Source: Parietaria judaica
Taxonomy: Eukaryota; Streptophyta; Magnoliopsida; Rosales; Urticaceae
Assembly (NCBI GenBank): GCA_954871525.1
Contig: OX940870.1
Coordinates: forward strand, 5,239,501 to 5,303,500
DNA: 64,000 nucleotides
Direction of reading: 5' to 3'
In this document: one piece after another, positions 20,099 to 31,560 of the stretch
How the letters are laid out: every line of letters begins with the position of its first letter
Position numbering within the stretch: the stretch's first letter is position 1
Position numbers and translations under genes: made by a program
The notes under the pieces: generated by a model
What the model saw: only the letters and a program-made list of their open reading frames with translations
Told to the model about the DNA's origin: nothing
The model's database searches: none

Positions 20099-22946
20099 CT
20101 ATGTGTCAACCCCGGGTACCCCCACGACCTCTCGGTCCTCCTCCTCCTCCTTCTCTTCTCCTTCTCCTTCGCCGGCTTGGGCTCCATGCTCGGCAGTCTC
20201 CTCGACAACGTCGGGCTCATCCAGGATCGGCTCTTCAAGGGCGACGGTCTCCTCGGCAGTGGCGGGCTCGTTCAGGGTCGGCTCTTCGAGGATCACCTCC
20301 TCGGTATCGGCAACGGCGGGCAAGGTGGGCTTACCAATGACGGCCTCTCCGGCCACGGGATCTTCAACGACGGGCTCGATGGCGGGATCTTCGGAAGCGG
20401 ACTCCTTGGCGGATGATTGCTCGGACCGAAGGCTCAGATCTACAAGAGGAACATCGGTCAGCTCGGCATCTGGAGACAGAGCCGGAGACCCTATCAGCGG
20501 TGCCGGAACCGCATCCAAGAGAGCTTGGTAGCGAGCAGCGTTGCCTTCTAGGACCTCCTTCTCAGCCTCGAAATCTTGGACGTTGCCGTCAATGATGTCT
20601 TGGATCAGCTCGAGGCAACCTTCGGCTTGATCCAAGCAACTGTTGTCAGCAGCCGTACCTTTGTACCACGCGATTAGCGCGTCCCTTTCCTCCACCTTTC
20701 GGCGATATCGGGCACGGACTGCCTTCTTCTCAGCTTCGCGATCAGCGGATCGTTGCCGGGCTTCGGCCAGCTCGGCAGCAAGGCGCTGCACGTCCTCCTT
20801 CAAGGCCAAGGCCTCCTCCTCCTTCCTCTTGGCCAACTCCTCTGCCCGTCCTTTGGCCGCGTCAGAGGCCAACATCTGTCTGGCGGCCGCCTCGCTCACG
20901 CCTTGAGCCTCCTCAATCGTTCGGGTAGCGTTTGACAGCTTCTCCCGGAGATCGACGACCGTATTCCCAAGCCCATTGATCCGAGCATCACAGGCGGCGA
21001 CCTTCTTGCCCATCACAATGATCTGATCCGCCTTCTCCCGGATGCCCTGCACGGCATCAGCCAACTCCCTCTCCTTCAGCGCAAGCTGCTCGGAGGCTTG
21101 CGCGCCCTCTCTAGCCTCATACAATTGGTCCTCATAATTGAGGACCATGTCGTTGATGGAGGCGACGAGCTGCACGTCCAAAAACCAAAGTTAGAAAAAA
21201 TTTAGGAATAAAATAAACACCCAAACCTAAAGCCGGCAAAACTTACCAGAGTTGTAGCCGCAGCCATATCCTTGTACGGCTTCTTCTCCGCGATACTCCT
21301 GGGGACCCTGCCGTCCCCACCATTAGTAATCTGCCGGAGAAGACCGGCCGCCACCTTGGGTGCCTTGTGGAGACCCTTGTCCCCCATCCAGGTGCACCCC
21401 GCCTTCCGGGAGACCATCTTCTCCCTAGCCTGCCCTTCAACCACCGGGGGAGCCAACCCCGTCTCTCTCGCCTCACCTCGGGAGGCCTCCTTCGGGCGTT
21501 CACTCTCCCGAGCAACCCCCTTACCCTTCTCCAAGGCCCTCGCGCCTCCTTTCGGGACTGAGTCCCTCCTCACCACCTCCTTCGGGGCCGGATCCCCCTT
21601 CGCCTTCTTCCGGACCCCAGAGTCCCCTCCTTCGTGCGGCCTCTTCGCGGTCACCTCTGAGCCCGCCCTCGGGGCAGCTCCGTCCTGAGAAGGACGAATC
21701 ACGCCCTTGGAAGGACGAGCAGGAGCAGAAGAAGGGGCAACCTCCCTCTCCGAAGGCTTCGCCGAAGGCGTGACCTCTGGAGTGCTCTCCCCGTCGTCGG
21801 AAAGTTCGACGACATCCTTCTTCTTGATCGCCCCAGAGGCGACCTCAGCAAGAGGCTCCCGAGCAGGAGTCTCCTCATTCCTCCTACTCGTCTCCTGACG
21901 AGCAGCCTTGGCCGGCGCAGATGCGCCAGGCCCCCTCTCCTCAACCCGTCTGCTCGTCTCCTGACGAACAGCTCCAGCAGAGGCCGAACCTCCGGTTTGA
22001 CCTTCCTGCCTCCGCTTCTGACGAAGACTCTGACCCTTCGGGCGAAGAGCGTCCATATCCTCTACACGTAAAAAATCCATAATAAGATAGACAAGTACGA
22101 AACAAAGCCAAAAAGACAGATTTAAGAGTCATACCCGGAAACTCCTCCTCGTCAGGCTCAACCCAAAGCCCGGTAGCTTCGAACCTCTCTTTTGTGAAGT
22201 TCGACCACAGCTCCGGACCGTTAGGGAACAGCTTCCTCTTCAAAGCCTTCCACTCCTCCGTAATCGGACGAGACTTAGGCTTCTCAGGGTCCTCGACTGC
22301 ACAAGATGAAGATAAAAGAAAATTTAGCAAACACATAAAAACAGCCGAATAGAAAAAAATAGAAAACCTAACCCAGAACCTTACCTATCTCGTGGACCCA
22401 TTTATTCCTATAGCCCGGCCAAGAACCGAGCGTTTCCTGACCGGCCATGAAGAAGAAATACTTGTGGGTCCAAGCACTTTCCTTCTTGGGAAGACCGGTT
22501 ATGATCTCCCTTTCCTTGACGGATAGAAAAAACCTACCCTTGGCCTGACCGTTGGCCTTGATGACCAAGCCCGTCAACAAGTCCCAGATTGTAAGTGAAT
22601 ACAAACATTCATGGGACCGGACAAGCAGGGCCATCAAGATCCGGATAGAATTCGGGCTAAGTTGCCCGATAGAAACCCCTAGATAACTAAGGTACTTTAG
22701 GATGAGCTCGGAAATAGGAAATCTAAGCCCCCCGGACTCAAAGAACCTCTGGTATACACAGACCCAGCCGTCTGAGTTCTGCTCGTCGGCATGTTCATCC
22801 GGACCCGGTAACCTAAGCTCTATCGACAAAGGTATCCTATACTCTACCCGGATCCTAACCAGATCCTTAGGTTTCAGAACTGACTTGGGAGAATCTGTAG
22901 TCAGAAACTCCGTTTGCCATTTCGAGACCGTCTTCTTAGGACCCAT
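20099..22946 (-). CDS. Antisense spliced gene of element 1, Transposase_28-like with coiled coil
   Basis: Four exons join in frame to 869 residues: 22385-22946, 22135-22296, 21247-22061 and 20099-21169, all GT..AG. The N-terminal region (about 1-190) includes RFFESGGLRFPISELILKYL and LSPNSIRILMALLV, the pattern of the Pfam family called putative gypsy-type transposon (PF04195). A Lys/Arg/Glu-rich disordered middle (about 250-500), a long coiled coil (about 515-720) and an acidic tail follow. Extra antisense ORFs after pol are known in Tat elements; their role is unknown. Because the introns run antisense to the genomic RNA, they are not removed during retrotransposition. All three junctions keep frame, so the gene is probably under selection or very recent. 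A related domain is in element 2. Confidence 0.8.
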
Positions 22947-23253
22947 CTTATAAAGATATTTTAGAAAAAACCGAAAGAAATCTAGACGAGCACAAAGCCC
23001 CGAAACTGGAAAATATAGAAATTCAAGAAAACAGGAAAAATAATATCTAGAAACCTAGAACAATCCCCAAAACAGACACAGAGAAGAACGGAGAAGAAAC
23101 TAGAACCTGATTCCCCTACGAGAGTGATGAAGAAGACGACGAAGAGAAGACCTCAAAGTATCTCCAATGGCGATTCGCAGAGTTTATCTCACTAGAACTC
23201 GAAGTATTTCTCTCTCTAAATATTCGAAAATGGTATTCGAATACCACGTAGAG

Positions 23254-23263
23254 TATATATAGA
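23254..23263 (-). promoter_or_regulatory. Possible TATA box for the antisense gene
   Basis: On the minus strand the sequence reads CTATATATAC about 310 bp upstream of the antisense ATG at 22946. It lies in the otherwise non-coding stretch between that gene and the 3' LTR. The motif is close to palindromic, so strand is inferred from the gene. Confidence 0.35.
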
Positions 23264-23726
23264 GGAAAGAGAAAGAGGTTACCTTCGAACAACGTGCGAC
23301 GGGCTGAAGCTGAAGAGACGTGCCCATTTAATGCAAATCACTCGAGTATTTATACTCGAAAATTGTCGCTGATCCTACGGTTAGGGTTTCCTCAAAAAAC
23401 GCAACAAACCTCATCCTACGGTTGAGATCAGCGAGCTATCCGGCGACACGTCAGCACGACAGCTGTGTCAGGAGAATGTGAAGAGTTTATTCCCTTCGAA
23501 CTCCGCAAAATGGGACACGTGTTGTAACTGTTCCCGCCCAAAATTCGAAGCAACGGTTACAGCTTCAAGACCCTATCCGTCCAATCTGATCTCGAAATTA
23601 TCCAAAATCCTGTCCGGATTATGCTGATTTGCGGCAAAAGTCACAAATTTAATTAATCCTATCCGGCACGAATTTTACATGATTTCATCGAGTAAATACT
23701 ATAAAATTTACTTCGTATTTTTTACA

Positions 23727-23739
23727 GTAGGGGGCTAAC
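23727..23739 (+). promoter_or_regulatory. Polypurine tract of element 1
   Basis: AGTAGGGGGCTAAC abuts the TGTTGATG start of the 3' LTR, the normal place for the plus-strand primer. Element 2 has a comparable GGGGGACTGAC next to its 3' LTR. Confidence 0.7.
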
Positions 23740-24593
23740 TGTTGATGTACAAATTCGTCATTATTTAATGGGACATAAAGTGCTAAGGTTGTGAATTAAT
23801 TAAATTTACAAACCATGATAAAAGGCTTTAAAGAAATAAACTGGTATTCGTAAAAGCCCATTTGAAGAAGCCCAAAGAGATTCTCAGTCAGACCAAGAAC
23901 CAATGGACATAGGCTACTCGGCCCAATGAGTTCTAAAGCCCAAATCCACTCGGTAGCAGCCCAGAAAGACGAGGGTAAAGTCGTCATATTCTCTACCCGG
24001 CATCCCATTTCAAATTCATACGGAAGACCAGGAGCACGAAGTCAAGTCTTCAACGGGCATAATTCAAACGCGACGACCAGAACGAAGTCGTGGGACACGT
24101 GTAGCCAGATCGTCCATTCAACCCGGTCAGCACGGAGCGAAGACCCCTCGATTCCTGGAAGTTCAACGGGAAGAATTGAAGTCTATAAATGCCAAGCTCA
24201 AGCTCAGATCAACAGACACGCACACTCACAACCTCGAGAGAATACACTGAAGAATTTCTACCCGGCATTCTTGTCATTTTGAGATCTTGTTGTGTTCTCT
24301 CTTTCTTCCTCTATTTCTTCTTGCTCTCAGACGTGATTTGGCTGCCTGTAGCTATCCGTCTATGTTCATTGTCGCAATAAACTAACAGAGGAAGTAGTCA
24401 ACTACCGCCTTGGGACGAACCTCTATAAAAAACCCCTCGTCTCATTTATACCGCTTATATACTTATATATATATCGTGAGTGAATCGTGAGCTTGTAACG
24501 TGAGAGATCGAATTCCACCAAATTGCTTCATCCAAAAATATCATACACTCACAAGTCACACTTGACTGATTGAGGTGGGAAACCACGTCAACA
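23740..24593 (+). repeat. 3' LTR of element 1
   Basis: This 854 bp copy begins TGTTGATGTAC and ends GTCAACA, with the canonical TG..CA ends and a short inverted repeat (TGTTGA/TCAACA). It contains the 19 bp segment missing from the 5' LTR. Host-like sequence follows immediately. Confidence 0.93.
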
Positions 24594-24904
24594 TCTGTTA
24601 CCTAATAATTAGATTATATTTTCCCACGTATTTGTTACCTAATAATTGGATTATATTTTCAAAGGTGTTTAAAACAAGGTTTAGAAGTTAAATAGTGCCG
24701 TAATTTCATACCAAGAGCTGGGAGGAAGATCTTTCTTATATACGTAGAGTTGTAGACGATATTCGGATTTCGCTGGTAAGCTTGCAAAGGTTCGGGGGTT
24801 AGTGGGCTCCATAGACTTGTGCGCTAAATGGCAAAAGCGGCTTTTCAACTAACTTAAGATCAATATGGATGAGTCTTTACTTTTAGTCTTAAACAACTAA
24901 GGTA
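24594..24904. other. Host spacer between the two retrotransposons
   Basis: This short stretch of older DNA has a direct repeat of about 36 bp (TGTTACCTAATAATTRGATT at about 24596 and 24631). Element 1 inserted into the first unit. No gene. Confidence 0.6.
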
Positions 24905-24909
24905 CCGGT

Positions 24910-25629
24910 TGTAGAGGGCGATTCGTACCGCCTTACAGTCACAAAAATACACAATGCAAACACACGAATAATACGAATGAAGGGGTATCTTTGATTGATT
25001 ATGATTACAAAGGGGATCGGTTTCTTCCGTTTATAGCTTGGAACCTCGAAGGAGAATACGACTAAGCTAAGATTAAAAGTATCAAATACGTTACACAAAG
25101 GCTCTCTAAGCACTATGCGATGACACTGTTTTCTCCCTTGCCTCTCGATCTCGACCAGCCTTCAAATGGGAGCTCCCTCTCTATTTATAGCGACGCTCGG
25201 ACCTCCTCGGCTCGAATCCCTTGGATGATCTTCTGGTGGTCCCCCCTTCAAATATTTTGTGGTCCTCCTCTCTGACATTCTCGACGGCTGCCAAAAGAGC
25301 TCGTTTCCACTAACGTTGTCCCCCTGCCACATCCTGAGCCCACTACCCAGCAACGGTCCCCCAGGGCCGTACTCTCTTGTCGCATCCAGGGAAGAAACAC
25401 TAGACCTTAGTGGGCTTGAGAGTCCTCCTTGGTCATCACCTCTCCCGATGGGCTGGGGGCCCATCGCAACCTGACCAGCCTTGAAGAACTTGGGCTGTCT
25501 CCTCGATTTCCATTCTTCCTTGGTGGGCCGGGGGCCCATCGCCATCTTGCAAACCCCTACCTTCGTCGTTTCTAGGGAGAACGACAAGTGTAAAGTTGAG
25601 GATGGATTTGACCAAATCCGACCTTAACA
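24910..25629 (-). repeat. 3' LTR of element 2
   Basis: This 720 bp copy carries the same TGTAGAGG..TTAACA ends as its partner. On the minus strand it is preceded by the polypurine-like AAAATGGGGGACTGAC (about 25630-25645). Confidence 0.93.
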
Positions 25630-26201
25630 GTCAGTCCCCCATTTTGCCAAGTGTGAGCACTTGGGAAAATGTAGGAAGAGAAACTCCGCTCGACAACCCT
25701 CATCGAGCGACGAGATCACCCTCTCGAGGGTCTTCGAACGTCGACAATCCCCTCGCGATGATAAAATTCCCAGGAGGCTCGCCGTGCGATGGCTATCATC
25801 GGGCGACAAGGCCAAGCCCCCGAGGGCCCCCGCTTGGCGACAGCACCCTCGCGATGATGCACCAGCGCCTCTTGCTGACGTGTCGATGTCCCATAGTAGT
25901 GCATGTAGCGACGCCTCGAATCCCTCCCGCATTTAATGCGGGGTTTCCCAGGTACTCGAGTACCTACTTTATGGGATTCTCAACGGCTCCTTCATCTCAA
26001 CCGTCGACAGCTTTCACACGTCTCCATCCTGGGCCGTCCGATCCACTCGCGCCCCTTCGCCTTCTTCCGACCTCTCTCTTATACACGAAATTCCTCTTTC
26101 TTCTTTCATTTACTCCCAAACACGCATTCGCACTTTCTCTTTCTCTCTCGACGCTCCTTTCTTCTCACTGTCCGTCTCTCTCTCTCAGTCTTCCTCTGAT
26201 C

Positions 26202-26515
26202 ATGTGTATGTCCGGCAAGATCTTTCAGACCAGGTCCCTTCTGTCCATCGTGACGGAAGCGAACGGGGAACACTTCGTCAAGAACTATATTGACAGCAAG
26301 AAATACCTCCTCCGGCTCCCGTATCCCGGCGAGCGCGCCGACGAGCCCCAAGATGACTGCATAGCAATCTACGAGCACTTTTTTACCGACGTCGGCCTTC
26401 ACCTCCCGGTGCCGAACTTGATCGTGGCCTTCTTAGTGGCCTTCAAGGTGCCGATAACCCAGGTGAGTCCCAACTCCCTCAGGCTCCTCCTGTGTACCGT
26501 CGTCCTTTCCAGGGA
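26202..26515 (+). pseudogene. Truncated antisense gene of element 2 (Transposase_28-like)
   Basis: From the ATG at 26202 the frame reads MCMSGKIFQTRSLLSIVTEA. It then aligns with the element 1 antisense protein: IAIYEHFFTDVGLHLPVPNL and ITQVSPNSLRLLL match RFFESGGLRFPISELIL and IGQLSPNSIRILM. After about residue 104 the frame runs into the antisense of the protease, so the rest of the gene was deleted. The 570 bp before it, up to the LTR, may be its promoter; the frame is open through that stretch but does not look coding. Confidence 0.7.
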
Positions 26516-28768
26516 ACTTGATGCACTGATGATAGGTGGAGGGCACGGCTCTCATCGCATGAATCCACGACCTTCCGAGGATCACGTTGAAGTGCGATTC
26601 CACGTCGAGGACCATGAACTCGGTCATCCTCCTCACGCTCCCGGCGTACACGGCTAGCTGAACCGTTCCCAACGAGGTGGTGACGTCCCCGTTGAACCCT
26701 GACACCTTTCGGGAGCGGCCTCCGATGGTGAGGTCGTCGAGCTTCATGCGAAGCAGGCACTCGTGGGTGATCATATCCACAGAGCTGCCGTTGTCGACGA
26801 GAACGCGCGCTATGTCGTACCCCCCGATATTGAGCTCGAGCACCAGGGCGTCGTCGTGTGAGTCCGCGTAATTATCGTCTTCGATGAACTCAATCGTCGC
26901 TCCCGGTGTCTCGTGCGTTGAGTCTCCTCGGTTATGCTCTCGCCCACGCCTCTGGTAGGCCTTGATGCTGTTGACCGTGTCGTCGCAGAATCGTGATCCT
27001 CCTATGATCACGTCGATTCTCGGTCTGTTGGCGGGACGGGCTGCCTCGGCGCGGGTCGATGGCTCCGCTTCGATCGCGAAGCTTCGCATCTGGGTGCCCT
27101 GTCCCCCTCCGGAGCTCGGAGGGGGAGCCGCATGCTGATTGGGGAAGGTCCGATTCTCGTTGTTCCAGGGTTGCGCACGCTCTCGCGTGGCTTCCCCGTA
27201 GTCCCTGCGTTCAATCCTCTTCTGGATGAACCTCTTGTAAGCGGCGCAATCCTCAGACGAATGGCCCCAGTAACCGTGGAACGAACAAAACTTGTTCATG
27301 TCCCTCGGCCACAGAGTTCTCTCGTAGCCTCCTCTGCCGCCTGAGCGTCCTCCCCAGCCGCCGCCGGAACCTCCTCTCCCTCCGGAGAACCCACCACGTC
27401 CTCCGGAGTATCCCTGCTGGCCCCCGTCGGGGTCTCCTCGGGAGTATCCTCCCTGATGGCCCTGGGGCCTGCTGTCGTGAAAATCCGCCCGCGGTTGGCT
27501 CTCGCGGGCGGTGTTGTCGCCTCTCTTCTCGTCTACCTGGTAGACTTTGTGCCTCGGAGCCTCTGGGGCGCGTCGCTCATTCTGAGCTCCCCGGTCTTCT
27601 CTCCTCGCTCTTGACGACGAGCCGTCTCGTCCGTCTCTGTTCTTCTCGGGCTTGGCCTTGGCCTCGCCCCTTTCTTCGCACCTCTTCTTGCCGAGGATAC
27701 TCTCCTCGATGTTCATGTCGATCGTCGCCCTGTGTAGGGCGTCCTCGATCGTGACCGGCACTGTCCTCGTGATCTCTTTGTAGAAATCGGAGGTGCAATG
27801 CAGGCCGTGCCTCAGGGCTTGGACGGCGACAACGTCCTCGAGATTCGGCACCCGAATCATCACTCCCTTGAATCTTTCTACGTACTGGCGTAGCGTCTCG
27901 TCCTTCCCCTGCTTGAGATCAAACAGAGACGCCAGCGTGGCTTCGCTCTGGGCGTGGATGGAATAGTGCTTCAGGAACATGGCGACGAGCTGGTCGAAAT
28001 TGTCGATAATCCCCGGCGCGAGCCGTGCGAACCAGTCGCTGGCTGGGCCCTGCAAATGGTAAATAAAAGACGGCATAGGATAGCCTCCTTTCTGGTCTCC
28101 TCGCCGCCGATGTGGTCCGTCGCTATCCTGTAGGATTTCACATGAGTCGTGGGATCGGTACCTCCTTTGTACGGCGCAAGTTTGATCTTTGGCAGCTCGT
28201 CCACCTCGACTCCTCGGATCCTGGGGGTGAAAGGGGTCACTCTAGCGTCTCTCACCAGCTTGTCGATCTCTGGACCGGCGCTCGTTGCCTGGTGCACTCG
28301 TGACGCCACCAGTCCTATTTTTGCCTCCAGGGCCGCTGCCATGGCCGCCATGGCCTTCATGATCTCTCCGGTCGCCGTAGGGTCGCTCGCCGGGGCCACC
28401 GCTGACACGCTCAAGGGCGTGCTCGCCGTCGTGGCAGGCTGCGAGGTCGTTGCCGGCGTCTGGAACAGGTTTCGGACCAAGAGATCCCGCGAGGCGTCGA
28501 ACGCCTCGTTGTTCGTCGCGTCTCGAGTCAGGGTTCCTCCATTCGCAGCGATGGAGGAGTCGGCGGCCCTGTTCGCCGCGTTCCTGCCTTCCGCTTGAGC
28601 TAGCAGGTCGGCGAGCTTCCGACTCTCCGCGGCTTGCTCCTCGGCTCTTCTCGTGGCCTCTTCCGCCCTCCGGTCGGCCGCCTCCAACCTCTGCATGACC
28701 TGGGTCATCTGCCGCCTCATCTCGTCCAGCACCTCGCTCTGGTCATTCCGACCCTCGTCTTGAGGCAT
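26433..28768 (-). CDS. gag-pro: Gag-protease of element 2 (frameshifted, truncated)
   Basis: The first frame (28768 to about 28060) gives an N-terminal coiled coil (residues 12-60), an Ala/Thr-rich linker and the start of the Gag core. The reading then continues in another frame (about 28076-26433) with QGPASDWFARLAPGIIDNF, an RGG-like Gly/Arg stretch and CSFHGYWGHSSEDC. The protease active site is VLVDNGSSVDM, and NVILGRSWIHAMRAVPSTYH marks its C-terminal part. One missing base in the run near 28065-28068 explains the frame change. Coding similarity ends near 26516 at the junction with the antisense-gene fragment, and the last residues of the frame are read from that fragment. The Gag is of the same lineage as element 1 but clearly diverged. 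Confidence 0.85.
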
Positions 28769-28840
28769 ATTTCGCTATCCCTCTTCTCGTTCCTGGCTGT
28801 GCAATAGGAAGAAACTAAGGCCCCTCGGTGGGCACCAAAC

Positions 28841-29560
28841 TGTAGAGGGCGATTCGTACCGCCTTACAGTCACAAAAATACACAATGCAAACACACGAAT
28901 AATACGAATGAATGGGTATCTTTGATTGATTATGATTACAAAGGGGATCGGTTTCTTCCGTTTATAGCTTGGAACCTCGAAGGAGAATACGACTAAGCTA
29001 AGATTAAAAGTATCAAATACGTTACACAAAGGCTCTCTAAGCACTATGCGATGACACTGTTTTCTCCCTTGCCTCTCGATTTCGACCAGCCTTCAAATGG
29101 GAGCTCCCTCTCTATTTATAGCGACGCTCGGACATCCTCGGCTCGAATCCCTTGGATGATCTTCTGGTGGTCCCCCCTTCAAATATTCTGTGGTCCTCCT
29201 CTCTGACATTCTCGACGGCTGCTAAAAGAGCTCGTTTCCACTAACGTTGTCCCCCTGCCACATCCTGAGCCCACTACCCAGCAACGGTCCCCCAGGGCCG
29301 TACTCTCTTGTCGCATCCAGGGAAGAAACCCTAGACCTTAGTGGGCTTGAGAGTCCTCCTTGGTCATCACCTCTCCCGATGGACTGGGGGCCCATCGCAA
29401 CCTGACCAACCTTGAAGAACTTGGGCTGTCTCCTCGATTTCCATTCTTCCTTGGTGGGCCGGGGGCCCATCGCCATCTTACAAACCCCTACCTTCGTCGT
29501 TTCTAGGGAGAACGACAAGTGTAAAGTTGAGGATGGATTTGACCAAATCCGACCTTAACA
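28841..29560 (-). repeat. 5' LTR of element 2
   Basis: This 720 bp copy has a minus-strand TATA box (CTATAAATAG, near 29110-29119), the probable promoter for the element's RNA. The primer-binding site abuts it at about 28820-28840. Confidence 0.93.
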
Positions 29561-29565
29561 CCGGT

Positions 29566-31560
29566 TTTAAGCGTGAAATTTAAAGGTTTGTTTCGTTATG
29601 ACGAGAGTTGGATTTCAACGTGAAATTTTATCTATTTGTGAAACTGAAGCTCTCTTGGACCAAGGCCAAGAACTTTGAAAGTAATTGTTTTGAGTATGAT
29701 TCTTAAGTTTTTATTGACGGTTTATCTTTTATTATTGGCATGTCAAGTTTTCAAATTTTAGTCTCAAATTCCATAAATTTGTCGAAGTATTTTTCCCAAA
29801 TGTGATTTGATTTGTTTTGGAATTTGCAATATCGTTGCTCGCGATCTATAAAAGGAATAATCGGATTGCACTATTCCTCTTCTTGTTTGAATTTTTTTTT
29901 ATTGATTGATGCCTAGTTAATACACTTTGATTAAAAAAAAATTATATATTTTTAATTATGGGAATGGATTTGGGCCTAAGAGCCCAATGCTTAATTCGTT
30001 AATGGACGTGTCACGTGTGAGCAACTGAATCGATTTTTGCGATAATCGAGCAATTAATCGTTGAAAACCACTTTTCGATAACTTATCTCCTCTAATCGTT
30101 GTCGTTTTATACTTATCGCGATTTTTCGATTCGAAAAACAAGCTACTTATCTCCTAAACTTATCATGTGTATTTTCTCGATAGGGATTTTTCAGGTCAAA
30201 AATGATAAGTCAACCTTGGTATAATTTTTTCTTTTTCGCGACAGAAGTTCTAACTTCTTTTAATTTTGGAATTTAAAGGTATTTTAGGATTTTGTTAGTG
30301 GATCTTGAGTGTTTTCAAGTATAAATGATGTATACGCATGACTCATGTCAAACTTTTAGAATTTTATTATATATTTGTAGTAGTTACTTAGAAAGCTATT
30401 AGGTTGAATGAAAGTTAAAATTTGAGTGTCATGTTACTTTAATTGTACATTTTAGCTTTTGAATCAAATGCTGTCGTTAAATTTTTATTTTTTTAGATTT
30501 ATGATGGAATGTAGATGATTACGATGGTTTTGTGTGAATTTTTGTTAGTTTAGTTTTTTTTTTCTTCGCAGATTTGGTTTATATTTGAAGGCTTATGCAA
30601 AATATTTATAATTGCGTCAAAAGTACCCATTTTCCAGAATACAGTGAGTTTGAGATATATTTTATTTTTTTTCTATGTAATTTTATTTTGTAACATTGTA
30701 TATAATTAGGAAACTGTGAGTTTGAAATAATTATTTTTGTAATTTGACGTTTTTCCGGATTGTGACCTTATTGTGGCAAAAGTACTTTTTTTTTTGAATT
30801 TGTTAAGTTGAGCTAGTTAATCGACTTTTTTTTTAATTTAAAATCATATATAAGGTTATAAAATCATTATAATTTATATAAAAAAATGTGAGCTTGACAT
30901 AATGTTTTTTGTAATTTGACATTTTCCAGAATTGTGACCTTATTGCGGCAAAAGTACATATTTTTTTAGAAATTGGTTAAATCGAGCTATTTCTTTGATT
31001 TTTTTAACATAATTTCATGTTGTAACATTGTAATTAATTTTGAAATTGTGAGTTTGACATAATTTTTTTACTTTTTTTTGTAATTTGACATTTTTTAATT
31101 ATTTCGGAAAAAGTACATTTAGTATTTTATGTATGTAAATATGTATGAAATTATTTATAGGTTTTTCATCGATAAATTCATCGATAACTAATCCATCGAT
31201 AAGTTCGATAAATTTCGATAACGGTAAACGATAACTTTTATAGGTTTTCCATCGATAAATTCATCAGTAAACGATTAGCCTGTCGATATAGACTAACGAT
31301 TTATCGTCGAAACCGGCATTCAAATCCTCGGAGCACATAATTCAATGTTGAATCCAACAAATTGCATTTGACTACTTGCCAAAAAAAAAATACAACCTTT
31401 GACTTTGACCACTAACAACACTAGTTTATTTAGTTCGAAAGCACAAACGTGCTCTTTTTTGCTCCTTTTGGACGCGCCAACCAACGTTGATGCTTCTTTG
31501 AATACTTCTAATTCTCTTTCAAAAAGATCGATCCGTCGATCGACATTCTTGCCAACAAAC
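29566..31560. other. AT-rich region upstream of the receptor kinase
   Basis: No gene is supported. Clusters of CGATAA/TTATCG words lie at about 30010-30180 and 31150-31315, and degenerate tandem units lie between them. The last few hundred bases should hold the kinase promoter and 5' UTR. Confidence 0.4.
30612..31117. repeat. Degenerate tandem repeat of about 160-175 bp
   Basis: A block of about 73 bp of the type GTGAGTTTGACATAAT..TTGTAATTTGACATTTT ending GGCAAAAGTAC recurs at about 30713-30786, 30886-30957 and 31045-31117. A partial copy starts near 30612. AT-rich spacers separate the blocks. Confidence 0.7.

Larger units (their letters stand above)
12457..24593 (+). mobile_element. Ty3/Gypsy LTR retrotransposon, Tat lineage (element 1)
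   Basis: The element has two LTRs (834 and 854 bp), a primer-binding site, gag-pro, pol, a tandem-repeat block, an antisense gene and a polypurine tract. Placement in the Tat lineage rests on three points: a second, plant-type RNase H between the first RNase H and integrase, no chromodomain, and a long region after pol with an antisense ORF and tandem repeats. By eye the LTRs differ at two single bases, a one-base run-length change, a 19 bp deletion and the first bases. That is about 0.2% substitution, so insertion was recent. Coding defects are one frameshift near 15652-15659 and the TAG between pro and pol, which may be functional. Confidence 0.93.
24910..29560 (-). mobile_element. Pol-less Tat-type LTR retrotransposon (element 2)
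   Basis: Two 720 bp LTRs (24910-25629 and 28841-29560) begin TGTAGAGGGCG and end CCTTAACA, and the element is flanked by a perfect 5 bp duplication, CCGGT (24905-24909 and 29561-29565). It runs right to left. A primer-binding site (GTTTGGTGCCCACCGAGGGG) follows the right LTR, then gag-pro. Reverse transcriptase, RNase H and integrase are all absent. The protease frame runs straight into the first exon of an opposite-strand gene, then the polypurine tract and left LTR. By eye the LTRs differ at about nine single bases (roughly 1.2%), so it is older than element 1. It could move only with enzymes supplied in trans. Confidence 0.93.
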
